Shown: positions 1 through 7,486 of the stretch, piece by piece
How the letters are laid out: every line of letters starts with the position of its first letter
How positions within the stretch are numbered: position 1 is the stretch's first letter
Source of the DNA: a virus
Direction: 5' to 3' (one strand)
Virus record (IMG/VR): IMGVR_UViG_3300026484_000299
Coordinates: 1 to 28,555 of that record
Length of the DNA stretch: 28,555 nt
The notes under the pieces: model-generated
Told to the model about the DNA's origin: nothing
Databases searched by the model: none
The model's input: the letters and a program-made list of their open reading frames with translations, nothing else
Position numbers and translations under genes: made by a program

Positions 1-98
1 GTTCTATTATACACATATCGAACTGCTCCAATTTGAGAAGATATAGTTTGCTTTTGTTCTTTGTTTGGATAAAGTCTTACTTTTACAGCTTTTAACAT
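1..98 (-). CDS. tnpB: TnpB (OrfB) of an IS200/IS605 element, N-terminal part only
   Basis: The first 32 residues are visible before the gene leaves the window. They begin MLKAVKVRLYPNKEQKQ and end near AVRYVYN, the conserved N-terminal region of TnpB/OrfB proteins of IS200/IS605 elements. TnpB is an RNA-guided RuvC-type endonuclease that helps keep the element in the genome; it is not the transposase. The ATG at 98-96 has a good ribosome binding site (AAAGGAGA) about 5 bases upstream on the minus strand. The gene diverges from tnpA, with an 88-bp intergenic region (99-186) that must hold both promoters. The RuvC motifs and zinc ribbon lie outside the window, so whether the protein is intact cannot be judged. 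Confidence 0.85.
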   Translation of the reverse strand, partial: MLKAVKVRLYPNKEQKQTISSQIGAVRYVYNR

Positions 99-186
99 AT
101 CTTCTCCTTTTTTAATTGGTGTGTATTCAAATATGTTACTATTTTTTCGCTAATATGTCAATATTAAATTAAAAGGTGTATGATAT

Positions 187-594
187 ATGGATATACAGAA
201 ATCAAGACACGCAACTCATCTTCTTCATGCTCATTTAGTATTTGTAACTAAATATAGATACAACATCTTAACAAAAGAACATATAGACTATATGGGTAAA
301 ATCTTTAAAGAAACTATTGAAGAGATGGGAGGAACTTTACAAGAGTTTGATGGCGAAAGAAATCATGTTCATTTACTCATTCAATATCCACCTAAACACT
401 CTATATCATTAATTGTAAACAATTTAAAAGGTCGTTCTAGTAGATTACTTAGAAGAGATATGCCAAATATTAAAGAAAGATATTGGGGTAATGGTTCTGC
501 ATTATGGCATAGAAGCTATTTTGCTGGTAGTGTTGGGGGTGCTACACTTGATGTTGTTAAACAATATATACAACAGCAAGATACTCCGAACTAA
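187..594 (+). CDS. tnpA: TnpA, IS200/IS605-family Y1 transposase
   Basis: This 135-residue protein has the normal length for the family. It is a single-domain HUH transposase that cuts and joins single-stranded DNA at subterminal hairpins, acting as a dimer. The HUH motif is His60-Val-His62 within NHVHLL, and the catalytic tyrosine is Tyr127 in VVKQYIQQQ. The conserved early segment HLVFVTKYR is also present. The ATG at 187 follows a weak AAAAGGTG site. All visible catalytic residues are present, so the protein is probably active. The gene diverges from tnpB, as in the IS605/IS608 arrangement. Its stop codon is 13 bases from the end hairpin of the element. Confidence 0.95.
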   Translation: MDIQKSRHATHLLHAHLVFVTKYRYNILTKEHIDYMGKIFKETIEEMGGTLQEFDGERNHVHLLIQYPPKHSISLIVNNLKGRSSRLLRRDMPNIKERYWGNGSALWHRSYFAGSVGGATLDVVKQYIQQQDTPN

Positions 595-606
595 TACCGC
601 TTATAT

Positions 607-626
607 CCACCCCCTAAAGGAGGTGG
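607..626. repeat. Subterminal hairpin of the IS element
   Basis: CCACCCCC and GGAGGTGG form an 8-bp stem with one mismatch around a TAAA loop. TnpA of this family recognises such imperfect hairpins as folded single strands. The right arm also reads AAGGAGGTG (617-625), a nearly perfect Shine-Dalgarno sequence, 8 bases before the CTG at 634 in the terminase frame. Confidence 0.75.
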
Positions 627-630
627 TTTT

Positions 631-1143
631 ACGCTGTTTGATGATAAATCTGTTCGTCAAATAGCAACCGAGAACGGTATCACTCACGGTGCTATTCAGC
701 GACGTACTAAAAAAGAGGGATGGCTTAGAGTTGATATAAATGATATTATCAAAGATAAAGCTCTTGTAGGGAAAAAATCTATTCTAGGACCAGTTGCACG
801 TCGAAAAGTAAAAGAGATCATTGAAATATTAGGTGAACATATCTCACCACTAGATGAACCCTTGATAGCAATATTTGCTAAAAGTTATGAAACCTGGATT
901 GAATGCCAGTTGGAACTAGACCAAGATGGAGCAACAGCAGTGAGTTCCAAAGGTGGTTCTTACATCTCAGCTATGAAAAATGTTTCAAAGATGGAGGAGA
1001 AGACTTTGATTAATTTAGCTAATCAATTAGGATTATCTATCTCAGCACGTAAGAGAATGGGACTTAATACCAAATTTGACCAGCAAAGTAATTCATTATT
1101 CGATATAGGCAAGGAAATCGGGGAGCTTAAATTAGATGTGTAA
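631..1143 (+). pseudogene. Phage terminase small subunit, P27 family, 5' end removed by IS insertion
   Basis: The reading frame is open from the IS end to the stop at 1143. It starts with a helix-turn-helix-like segment (KSVRQIATENGITHGAIQRR) and continues to a C-terminal domain typical of P27 small terminases: DEPLIAIFAKSYETW, a Gly-rich connection, then NLANQLGLSISARKRMGL. The small subunit binds phage packaging DNA and brings it to the large subunit encoded next. No ordinary start codon exists at the 5' end. The first in-frame TTG is at 862, which would discard the DNA-binding part, and a CTG at 634 follows the Shine-Dalgarno-like arm of the IS hairpin. The frame is the same as that of tnpA, separated by its TAA at 592. 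The missing N-terminus, probably 10-30 residues, should lie on the other side of the IS. The gene is either dead or rescued by the unusual start. Confidence 0.8.
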
Positions 1144-1178
1144 AATTCAAAAAGCTGATTACCGTATATGTTAATTAA

Positions 1179-2840
1179 ATGAAGAAGGCTTATTATGAAA
1201 AAACATTTACAAGACACCTCTCTGATTTAAAGAATGTTGCCACCAAACAGAGAGACGATATAAGATTTAATAAGAAAATGGGGATAGCATATATCGTTAT
1301 CATAGAGAAATTAAAACATTTTGAGGGTGAACTAGCTGGTCAGTCTGTAAAGTTGGAGGATTGGCAACGAAAGGCACTTGCTATATGCTTTGGTTGGCAA
1401 AAGAAACGCTTAGATAAAGATGGAAAACCTCTCTTGAGAGATGGTAAGGAACAGTGGGTAAGACGATTTAATACAGCCTTTTGGTTCTTGAGTCGTAAAA
1501 ATGGTAAATCTCTTCTAGCATCTGGTGTAGGTGTAGCCGAATCTATCCTCACTCAAGAGAAAGGAAACCAAATCGTATGCTTTGCAACCAAAAAAGACCA
1601 AGCAAAAATTGTATGGAACGGTTGTTCAAAGATGGTTCAATCAAATAAAGAGCTTAAAAATAATTCAAATATTGCCTACTCCGTGATAGATATTGCACCA
1701 ACCAATACGACTATTAAAACATTAGGTCGCGACTCAAAAAATGAAGATGGTCTTAATGTTGGTTTTGCAATAGGTGATGAGATACACGCTCACCCCGATA
1801 GAACGATGATAGAAGTTATCCGTTCCTCTCAGGGTGCAAGAGTCCAACCTATGATGTTTTATATAACAACAGCAGGATTTGACACGGCATCGGTAGGATT
1901 TACAGAGTATGAGTATGCCAAAAAGGTTATGGATGGCGATATTGAAGATGATAACTATTTTGCATTTATATGCGAACTAGATGAAGATGATGACCCATTT
2001 GATGAAACTGTTTGGTACAAAGCAAATCCAAACTTAGGTATCTCAAAAACATGGGACTATATGCGAATTCAAGCTAAAGAGGCAAAACAAAGAACTGAAA
2101 CACTCAATAACTTCTTAGTAAAAGATTTAAACAGATGGGTGAATGCGTCTGAACATTTTATTAAGCGTGAAGATTGGGAAAAATGTGGAGTGGATGAGAT
2201 AGATTTGTCTCAAGCAACAGGTATTCTTTTAGGATTAGATTTGTCAAGAACCGATGACTTTACAGCAGTAGCAAAAACTTATCTTCTACCAAATAACCGT
2301 TTTCATACAACTCAGCATTATTATATACCAAAAGATAATGTAGATAAAAGAGCCACTGAATTAAGAATTCCTCTTCAAAAATGGATTTTAGAGGGTCTTA
2401 TAACAGCAACACCCGGACCAACGATTGATTATGACTATATACAAAAAGATATATTAAAAGATATAGAAGATGGTGTGAAAGAGTTATGCTATGACCCATA
2501 CAGTGCGGTAACATTGATTTCAAACATAGAGAAAGAAAGTGCATTCGATGGGTGCATACAGATAAGACAGGGGTATTTAACTATCAGTGAACCAACATTT
2601 AACTTTAGAGACTATATAAAAAGTGGTGCATTAACCCACGATAGAAACCCAGTAACAAGATGGATGGTTTCAAATATGTCAGTGGTCAATGATGCAAATG
2701 GAAATATAAAACCCGACAAAACCAAAGCAAACCGAAAGATAGATGGATGTGCAGCTATCATAAACACACTAGCTCGTGCTATCGCTTATGAACCAGAGGA
2801 AGAAAATATTTATGAAATCCGTGGGGTTAGGAGGGTTTAG
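1179..2840 (+). CDS. terL: Phage terminase large subunit (HK97-type TerL)
   Basis: The motor-nuclease cuts concatemeric phage DNA and pumps it into the prohead using ATP. The 553 residues have the usual length and domain order. The N-terminal ATPase has a Walker A-type loop SRKNGKS (Lys110) and a Walker B motif GFAIGDEIH (Asp200, Glu201). The C-terminal RNase H-like nuclease has acidic residues in LGLDLSRTDDF (Asp354), CYDPYSA and KIDGCAAI. The start at 1179 is the first ATG in frame but has no clear ribosome binding site, so translation may be coupled to the small terminase ending 35 bases upstream. All catalytic motifs seem present, so this gene itself is not visibly damaged although its partner is. 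Confidence 0.93.
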   Translation: MKKAYYEKTFTRHLSDLKNVATKQRDDIRFNKKMGIAYIVIIEKLKHFEGELAGQSVKLEDWQRKALAICFGWQKKRLDKDGKPLLRDGKEQWVRRFNTAFWFLSRKNGKSLLASGVGVAESILTQEKGNQIVCFATKKDQAKIVWNGCSKMVQSNKELKNNSNIAYSVIDIAPTNTTIKTLGRDSKNEDGLNVGFAIGDEIHAHPDRTMIEVIRSSQGARVQPMMFYITTAGFDTASVGFTEYEYAKKVMDGDIEDDNYFAFICELDEDDDPFDETVWYKANPNLGISKTWDYMRIQAKEAKQRTETLNNFLVKDLNRWVNASEHFIKREDWEKCGVDEIDLSQATGILLGLDLSRTDDFTAVAKTYLLPNNRFHTTQHYYIPKDNVDKRATELRIPLQKWILEGLITATPGPTIDYDYIQKDILKDIEDGVKELCYDPYSAVTLISNIEKESAFDGCIQIRQGYLTISEPTFNFRDYIKSGALTHDRNPVTRWMVSNMSVVNDANGNIKPDKTKANRKIDGCAAIINTLARAIAYEPEEENIYEIRGVRRV

Positions 2841-2907
2841 CGTTTTTGAAATGTTTGTGAAAGTACAAATCGGTGGCTCAAAAAAATTAAAAACAACTTA
2901 AATTTTC

Positions 2908-2935
2908 ACAACAAGGTCACGCCACGCAATGTTTT
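2908..2935 (+). promoter_or_regulatory. 28-bp conserved box before the head genes, copy 1
   Basis: The sequence from 2908 to 2935, which includes AAGGTCACGCCACGCAATG, is identical over 28 bases to 10629-10656. It contains a tandem CACGC-CACGC. A -10-like TATATA (2957-2962) lies 22 bases after the box and the next gene starts at 2971. Both copies precede a block of virion genes after a non-coding gap, so a late promoter or activator-binding site is the simplest reading. The repeat is seen directly; the function is inferred. Confidence 0.55.
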
Positions 2936-2970
2936 CGTAATTTGTTAATAAATTTGTATATAGTCCCCTT

Positions 2971-3168
2971 ATGCAAATTTTTAAATACATAACAGCCCTT
3001 TATATCTTTTTCGCATTGTTACTTTTAGCTTTAGCAACAGCAGTAGCTATTTCGTATGAGCCATTTACGAACTATGCTTACTCTTTTGCTCTGGTTCTTC
3101 ACTCGTTTGCTATCTTTTATGCTTATATTCTTGCATTACAAAAAGGAGTAAACGATGAACTTTATTAA
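2971..3168 (+). CDS. Small membrane protein before the portal gene
   Basis: I do not recognise the family. The 65-residue product has two hydrophobic segments (about residues 5-28 and 36-57) joined by a short loop containing SYEPFTNYAY, and a short charged tail, so it is probably a two-helix inner membrane protein. The gene overlaps the portal start by 14 bases, and its 3' end holds the portal ribosome binding site (AAAAAGGAG), so the two are likely translated together. It has no good ribosome binding site of its own. As the first gene after the 28-bp box it could be made very close to the transcription start. Possible roles such as holin-like or superinfection exclusion protein are guesses. 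Confidence 0.6.
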   Translation: MQIFKYITALYIFFALLLLALATAVAISYEPFTNYAYSFALVLHSFAIFYAYILALQKGVNDELY

Positions 3169-4360
3169 AAATATGATGAATTATGATAGAAAAGCTAATA
3201 TATCTCAAGCTTCAAATGGCATAGGTCGAAGTGTTCTCTTAGGTGGTTCTTCAATAACAGCTGATAATGCCCAAAAAATAGCTACTGTATTATCTTGTAT
3301 TAATATAAAGGCTAATGCACTAGCCGTTATCCCTATTAAAATATATAAAAGAACAGCAGAGGGAAAAATAGAAGATAGAGAAAATCCCCTTTATAATTTA
3401 CTTAAATATGAACCAAACCCAAACCTTATAGCATCACTTTATAAAAAAATAATATCTCAAGACTTAGACCTTAGAGGAAATCACTACTCTCAAATCATAC
3501 GAAATGGTTTAGGGGAAGTTGTAGCACTCTATCCTTTGGTCGCAGATAAGATGGAGATAGCCTTTCTTGATGGAAAGAAAATCTTTAAATATGAAAATGC
3601 AGTTATCAAAAATAGTAAGATAATGCACCTCTACGATATACCAGATAACACAGGATTAAAAGGTATCTCTCGTATAGAATATGTAAAAGAGACTCTTGAT
3701 TTTGCAAATTCTACCTCTAAACATGGAAATAAACTTTTCAAAAACTCAGCGATGCCAACAGGTTCTTTTGAGATGGACGGTTCATTGTCTCAAGATGCTC
3801 ACAATCGTTTAAGAGATGATTTAGAGTTAAGTTATAGTGGTGCGTCCAATGCAGGAAACACTTTGCTACTTGAACAGGGTTTATCATTTAAACCTCTTAC
3901 TCTTTCAAATTCTGATTCAGAGTGGTTAGAATCTCGTAAATTTAACCGTGAAGAGTTATGCGCTATCTTTGGTGTTCCTAGCTCTATGATAAACGATACT
4001 GCAAATGTAGCTTATGGAAATCTCGAACAGAAATATTTAGAGTTCTATACAGGAACTGTCTTCCCACTTACAACAATAGCCGAAGAACAGTTTCGCTTAT
4101 CTCTCCTTACTCCAAAACAGAAACTTACAACAGTTATCAAGTTTAAATATAACACGATGCTTAGAGTAGATGCAGATACAAGAGCAAAATATTATAAAGC
4201 ACGTTTTGATATGGGTTCTATATCTCCAAATGAGATTAGAGCCTATGAAGATGAAGCAAGTTTTGAAGATGGTGATGAACACTATGTTCAACTCAATCTT
4301 TCAACAGTTAAAAATATAAATAATGGAGGAGGTAAAAAAGATGAACATAATAACAATTGA
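3155..4360 (+). CDS. Phage portal protein, HK97 family
   Basis: Portal proteins form the dodecameric ring at one capsid vertex through which DNA enters and leaves and to which the terminase and tail connect. The 401-residue length fits the HK97 portal family. Typical features are the N-terminal segment TVLSCINIKANALAVIPIKI, the PNPNLIASLYKKIISQDLDL region, the GLKGISRIEYVKETL segment and the conserved NREELCAIFGVPSSMI region in the C-terminal half. The ATG at 3155 follows AAAAAGGAG at good spacing. The 3' end overlaps the protease start at 4341 by 20 bases. The C-terminus is basic and Asn-rich (KKDEHNNN). Confidence 0.93.
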   Translation: MNFIKNMMNYDRKANISQASNGIGRSVLLGGSSITADNAQKIATVLSCINIKANALAVIPIKIYKRTAEGKIEDRENPLYNLLKYEPNPNLIASLYKKIISQDLDLRGNHYSQIIRNGLGEVVALYPLVADKMEIAFLDGKKIFKYENAVIKNSKIMHLYDIPDNTGLKGISRIEYVKETLDFANSTSKHGNKLFKNSAMPTGSFEMDGSLSQDAHNRLRDDLELSYSGASNAGNTLLLEQGLSFKPLTLSNSDSEWLESRKFNREELCAIFGVPSSMINDTANVAYGNLEQKYLEFYTGTVFPLTTIAEEQFRLSLLTPKQKLTTVIKFKYNTMLRVDADTRAKYYKARFDMGSISPNEIRAYEDEASFEDGDEHYVQLNLSTVKNINNGGGKKDEHNNN

Positions 4361-5036
4361 TGGTCAGATAGGCAGCTGGGAAGTGGACGCTCAAGAGATT
4401 ATTCAAAATATTAACAATATGAGTGGAGATATTACAGTTCACTTAAATTCAGTCGGTGGAAGTGTTATAGATGGTATCTCTATCTATAATGCTCTCAAAG
4501 AGTATGACAAAGGAACTGTAACCGTAGAGATAGGCGCAGTTGCTGCAAGTATCGCATCTTATATCGCATTAGCTGGTGATAAGGTCGTAGCAAAAACAAA
4601 CTCTACTTTCATGATTCATCTTGCATGGTTACCTGCCGTGGGTAACTATATAGATTTACGAAAAACAGCAGATATTAGTGAGGGCTTATCCTCTATCATC
4701 GCTAACGCTTATGTAGCCAAAACAGGTATGCAAAAGAGTGAAGCTATCGCATTGATGGAACAAGAAAGCTTTTTCTTTGGTGCAGAGATGATGGAAGCTA
4801 AGTTTGTCGATGAGATAGTGACTATTGAAGCATCAACAACAAAAGCCGAAGCATTCGCACTCTCATTAGAGAGTTTAAAAGCGTGTAATAGTGCGATTTA
4901 TGAGCACCATAAAGAGCTAGACTTTGAAGCAGTTGCAAAACTTCTTCCTCAACCACAGATGAAAATAGACCTTTCAGAACAAGAAAAAAGAGAGAGATCT
5001 ATCCAAATATTACAAAAGGAAACAGAATGTCACTAG
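4341..5036 (+). CDS. ClpP-type prohead maturation protease
   Basis: This is a serine protease of the ClpP/crotonase-like fold that cleaves capsid scaffolding (delta) regions during head maturation. The start is taken at ATG 4341, giving 231 residues, because GGAGGAGG at 4325-4332 is an excellent ribosome binding site for it; an upstream in-frame ATG at 4323 would leave that site inside the gene. From 4341, the substrate-strand motif is NSVGGSVIDGISIYNAL, the probable catalytic serine is Ser70 in GAVAASIASYI and the probable histidine is His93 in FMIHLAW; the acid is probably in the following DLRKTADIS region. The 3' end overlaps the capsid gene by 10 bases. Position between portal and capsid is standard for HK97-like phages. 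Confidence 0.92.
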   Translation: MNIITIDGQIGSWEVDAQEIIQNINNMSGDITVHLNSVGGSVIDGISIYNALKEYDKGTVTVEIGAVAASIASYIALAGDKVVAKTNSTFMIHLAWLPAVGNYIDLRKTADISEGLSSIIANAYVAKTGMQKSEAIALMEQESFFFGAEMMEAKFVDEIVTIEASTTKAEAFALSLESLKACNSAIYEHHKELDFEAVAKLLPQPQMKIDLSEQEKRERSIQILQKETECH

Positions 5037-6172
5037 AACAACTAAGAAATACAAGAGCCGAAGCACTAGAGGCTATGAAAACATTTAACGATGCAAATGC
5101 AACGATGACACCAGAACAAGTAGTTGAGTTTACAGCACTTCAAGCAAAGTTTGATAAAGCAAATAGAGATGTAAAACTAGAAGAGGCACAAGATAAATTA
5201 AGACAAGATGTTGAAGACATAATCCCAACAACTCCAAACGTTGCTGGTGCAAATGCTGAATATACAACAAGCTTTGATAGCTATTTAGCTGGTCAAAATA
5301 TGTTAGATGCAGTAGCTTCAATGACTGAGGGTATTGATGTTGATGGTGGTTATATCGTTCCAGAGTCTTATCAAAAAACAGTAGTTATGAAACTAAATAC
5401 ATTAAGTGCCACTCGTAGCATCTCTACCGTGATAGGAACAGATTCTACTCGTAATATTCCAACAGAGGGTGATGCTCCTACTTTTGAATGGGTAGAAGAA
5501 ACAGGTGCTTATGGAGAAACAAAAACTACATTTGGCAACAAACAGTTAGGGGCGTGGAAACTAGGTGGTATCATCAAAGTATCAGAGGAACTTTTACAAG
5601 ATAATAAAATTAATTTTGATTCTTATATGGCTGGTCAGATAGCAAGAGGGATAGACAAAGCTGAAGCTCCAGCATTCGCAGTAGGGGATGGTGTAAATAA
5701 ACCAAAAGGATATGTAATCTCTTCTCCAGTAGGTGCTAGTTCTACAACTTCAGCAGTTGATGCTGTAACAGCTGATGAGCTTATTGATATTTACTATGAC
5801 TTAAAAGAGGAGTATCGCCAACGTTCTAAATGGAGAATGACAGATAAAACAGAAAAAGAGATAAGAAAACTCAAAGATAGTGATGGTAATTATATTTATG
5901 GCAAAGCACTTGCTGAAGCTGAACGTGCAACTCTTTTAGGTCGTGCTATTGTTATAGACAACTCTATGCCAGAGATGGGTGCAGGAAATAAATTTATAGT
6001 TTTAGGTGATTTTGCATCATTTCAAATTGGTGACCGTGGTTCTATGTCTGTTCAAAGATTAAATGAGCTTTATGCAGGAAACGGTATGGTAGGTTTCAAA
6101 GTTCATAAACGTGTTGATGCAAAAGTTATTATCGAAGAGGCATTTAATGCTGGTAAAAATGCAGACAAATAA
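5027..6172 (+). CDS. Major capsid protein, HK97 fold
   Basis: This 381-residue protein is the shell subunit. The first about 75 residues are charged, helix-forming sequence (LRNTRAEALEAMKTF to LRQDVEDII), the expected delta/scaffold domain removed by the protease upstream. The shell domain follows and carries the family pattern GGYIVPESYQKTV, an N-arm/E-loop region with TFEWVEETGAY, GGIIKVSEELL, and a C-terminal part with IVLGDFASFQIGDRG and KVHKRVDAKV. A GDGVNKPKGY segment is typical of the family. The ATG at 5027 overlaps the protease end and follows an AAAAGGAAACAG-type site, suggesting translational coupling. Confidence 0.94.
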   Translation: MSLEQLRNTRAEALEAMKTFNDANATMTPEQVVEFTALQAKFDKANRDVKLEEAQDKLRQDVEDIIPTTPNVAGANAEYTTSFDSYLAGQNMLDAVASMTEGIDVDGGYIVPESYQKTVVMKLNTLSATRSISTVIGTDSTRNIPTEGDAPTFEWVEETGAYGETKTTFGNKQLGAWKLGGIIKVSEELLQDNKINFDSYMAGQIARGIDKAEAPAFAVGDGVNKPKGYVISSPVGASSTTSAVDAVTADELIDIYYDLKEEYRQRSKWRMTDKTEKEIRKLKDSDGNYIYGKALAEAERATLLGRAIVIDNSMPEMGAGNKFIVLGDFASFQIGDRGSMSVQRLNELYAGNGMVGFKVHKRVDAKVIIEEAFNAGKNADK

Positions 6173-6186
6173 CATAGAGATATAAG

Positions 6187-6732
6187 ATGCAGTTAGTTCA
6201 GATAGTAGAACCAACAAAAACAACAGTTACTCTCATAGAAGCAAAAGCTTTTTTGAGAGTGCTAAGTGAAGATGATGATGCACTGATTACCGATATTATA
6301 GATTCAGCGCAGGAACACACTCAAGATATTTTAAACAGACAACTAGAAAGAGCCACTTATGAGCTATATGCAGATGATTTTATATCTAAACTACCAAAAA
6401 ATCCCATAAGTTCAGTTGATAAGATTGAATATATGAACTCTCAAGGTGATTATGTTGAACTTGATAGCAGTTCCTATTATATTTATGAAAAAAATGGTCT
6501 CTCCTATATAGATTACTATATAATTCCAAGTGCAAAAGCACATCAAAAAGCTATAAAAATAACTTTCACTTGTGGATATAGTAAAGTTCCATCACCTATA
6601 AAATCTTATATGAGAGTGAAGATAGCGACCTATTACGAACATCGTGAAGAGTATGTTATAGGTGTAAATATATCTACATTTAACAACGATTTTATAAACA
6701 ATCTTATCAAATCATACAGAGTAAGACCGTGA
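6187..6732 (+). CDS. Head-tail connector (HK97 gp6-like)
   Basis: This 181-residue product resembles the gp6/adaptor family, whose ring sits beneath the portal and accepts the head-closure protein. The characteristic N-terminal opening is VTLIEAKAFLRVLSEDDDALITDIIDSAQEHTQDILNR in two helices, quoted here only as landmarks around residues 14-50; the middle has the conserved Pro-Ile-Ser-Ser-Val turn (LPKNPISSVDKIEY), and the end has ATYYEHRE. The gene lies 14 bases after the capsid gene and overlaps the next start by 4 bases. Position and pattern agree with a connector. Confidence 0.85.
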   Translation: MQLVQIVEPTKTTVTLIEAKAFLRVLSEDDDALITDIIDSAQEHTQDILNRQLERATYELYADDFISKLPKNPISSVDKIEYMNSQGDYVELDSSSYYIYEKNGLSYIDYYIIPSAKAHQKAIKITFTCGYSKVPSPIKSYMRVKIATYYEHREEYVIGVNISTFNNDFINNLIKSYRVRP

Positions 6733-7052
6733 GAACTGCATCTCTAAGGCATAAAGTAAGGTTTCAAGAGTTAGGAACTGATACAGATGATTTCGGAGAA
6801 CCATCTAGTGAGTGGGAAGATATTGAACAACCCTATCAATACGTTCAGATTATCCCACTCAATGGGTCAGAGAAATATCAAAGTAAGCATTTAAACGCCG
6901 AAGTAAATCATAAAATCCGTATGAGATACAGAGCAGGTTTAAATTCTAGTATGAGAGTGGTTTATGGGGAAAGAATATTTGAAATAGATGCTGTTTTGAA
7001 TGTTTATGAGAGAGATAGGGAGTTGCATATTATGGTTGTGGAGGTTGTTTGA
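6729..7052 (+). CDS. Head closure protein (SPP1 gp16 / HK97 gp7-like)
   Basis: The 107 residues match small head-tail adaptors: the opening SLRHKVRFQELGTDTDDFGEPSSEW is the usual start of this family, followed by a beta-rich body with ADVNHKIRMRYR-like sequence (here AEVNHKIRMRYRAGL) and RIFEIDAVLNV near the end. These proteins plug the connector after packaging and offer a platform for the tail. The GTG start at 6729 overlaps the previous stop (GTGA). This is the last head gene; the next virion gene does not appear until 10729, across the accessory block. Confidence 0.85.
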   Translation: MRTASLRHKVRFQELGTDTDDFGEPSSEWEDIEQPYQYVQIIPLNGSEKYQSKHLNAEVNHKIRMRYRAGLNSSMRVVYGERIFEIDAVLNVYERDRELHIMVVEVV

Positions 7053-7081
7053 TACTAATAGTGTTTTTTTTTAATAAAATA

Positions 7082-7090
7082 TGCTATACT
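7082..7090 (+). promoter_or_regulatory. Extended -10 promoter for the structured RNA
   Basis: TGCTATACT carries an extended TGn and the hexamer TATACT (7085-7090), after an AT-rich stretch with a run of nine T (7064-7072). Transcription would begin near 7097, just before the first hairpin of the RNA. There is no clear -35 element, as is common in Campylobacterota. Confidence 0.5.
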
Positions 7091-7096
7091 TCAATC

Positions 7097-7486
7097 AAGA
7101 AGTTGGTCTTCTGATATAAAACCATCGGAGTTCGTTTTGGACGTCACGCTAAGGATTGCATCTGCAAGGCATTAGCCAACACCCGTAAACCGTGCTAGTA
7201 ATTGGTCTAGCACACTCTTAATGTCGTGAAGCGGGGTTACGACCAGTACATAAGTTTACTTATGTTAGCCCTTGATGGTTTTCAACTGCTATCGTCCTGC
7301 TTCCATCTTTATCGCGATTAGGGATTGTGAGACACGCTTACTTGATTTATCAGGTTTGTTTACCCGTTCGGAGGTTTAAAGTGTTCTTGCCCCTTGTCCT
7401 TTTAATCAGATTCTTTTATGAATGGAGATATTAATTATGCAAGATTTAACAAGAGTATAAGAATTTGCCTAAAAGGCAGATTCTTT
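7097..7486 (+). ncRNA. Structured non-coding RNA, HEARO / IscB-IsrB omega-RNA-like
   Basis: No protein-coding frame covers this stretch, which is richer in GC than its surroundings and full of local helices. Stems seen: 7098-7102 with 7108-7112; 7130-7133 with 7139-7142; GCTAA 7148-7152 with TTAGC 7172-7176, enclosing TTGC/GCAA; GTGCTAG 7192-7198 with CTAGCAC 7207-7213; GTCGT 7223-7227 with ACGAC 7239-7243; CATAAG 7249-7254 with CTTATG 7259-7264; GATGG 7274-7278 with CCATC 7303-7307. Single-stranded segments such as ACACCCGTAAACC look conserved. Length (about 330 before the ORF), order and a downstream start codon with ribosome binding site fit HEARO RNAs, the guide-scaffold RNAs of IscB and IsrB nucleases. 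The RNA character is fairly sure; the family name is from pattern memory and unverified. The 5' leader (about 7097-7125) would hold the guide. Confidence 0.5.
7437..7460 (+). pseudogene. Seven-codon ORF, possible remnant of an iscB/isrB start
   Basis: ATG at 7437 follows GGAG (7424-7427) at ideal spacing, but the frame reads only MQDLTRV before TAA at 7458-7460, where the hairpin begins. IscB and IsrB proteins commonly open with a few residues and then (R)VFVLD...KPLMP, so this could be the very beginning of such a gene with the rest deleted up to the right-end hairpin. Alternatively it is a short leader peptide. Seven residues are too few to prove homology. Confidence 0.35.

Larger units (their letters stand above)
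1..636. mobile_element. IS200/IS605-type insertion sequence, incomplete at the left
   Basis: Divergent tnpB and tnpA, followed by a GC-rich imperfect hairpin at 607-626, identify an IS200/IS605 element. The tnpA-proximal end lies between the hairpin and about 640, because the reading frame of the interrupted small terminase can be followed back to about 631. The exact cleavage point is not certain: these elements make no target duplication and have no terminal inverted repeats. The other end lies outside the window. Confidence 0.85.

Noticed and set aside
862-1143. A separate 93-residue gene starting with TTG at 862
   Set aside because: The frame continues upstream with sequence typical of the small terminase, so this is only the C-terminal part.
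2908-2935. Sigma54 promoter in the 28-bp box (reverse strand TGGCGTGACCTTG)
   Set aside because: The GC doublet at the -12 position is missing and the direction would be away from the virion genes.
4323-4340. Upstream ATG for the prohead protease
   Set aside because: The GGAGGAGG site lies just inside it and serves ATG 4341.
7097-7486. Group I or group II intron, or a large ornate RNA such as GOLLD or ROOL
   Set aside because: I could not find the P/Q/R/S elements of group I introns or a domain V hairpin of group II introns. The length is too short for GOLLD or ROOL.
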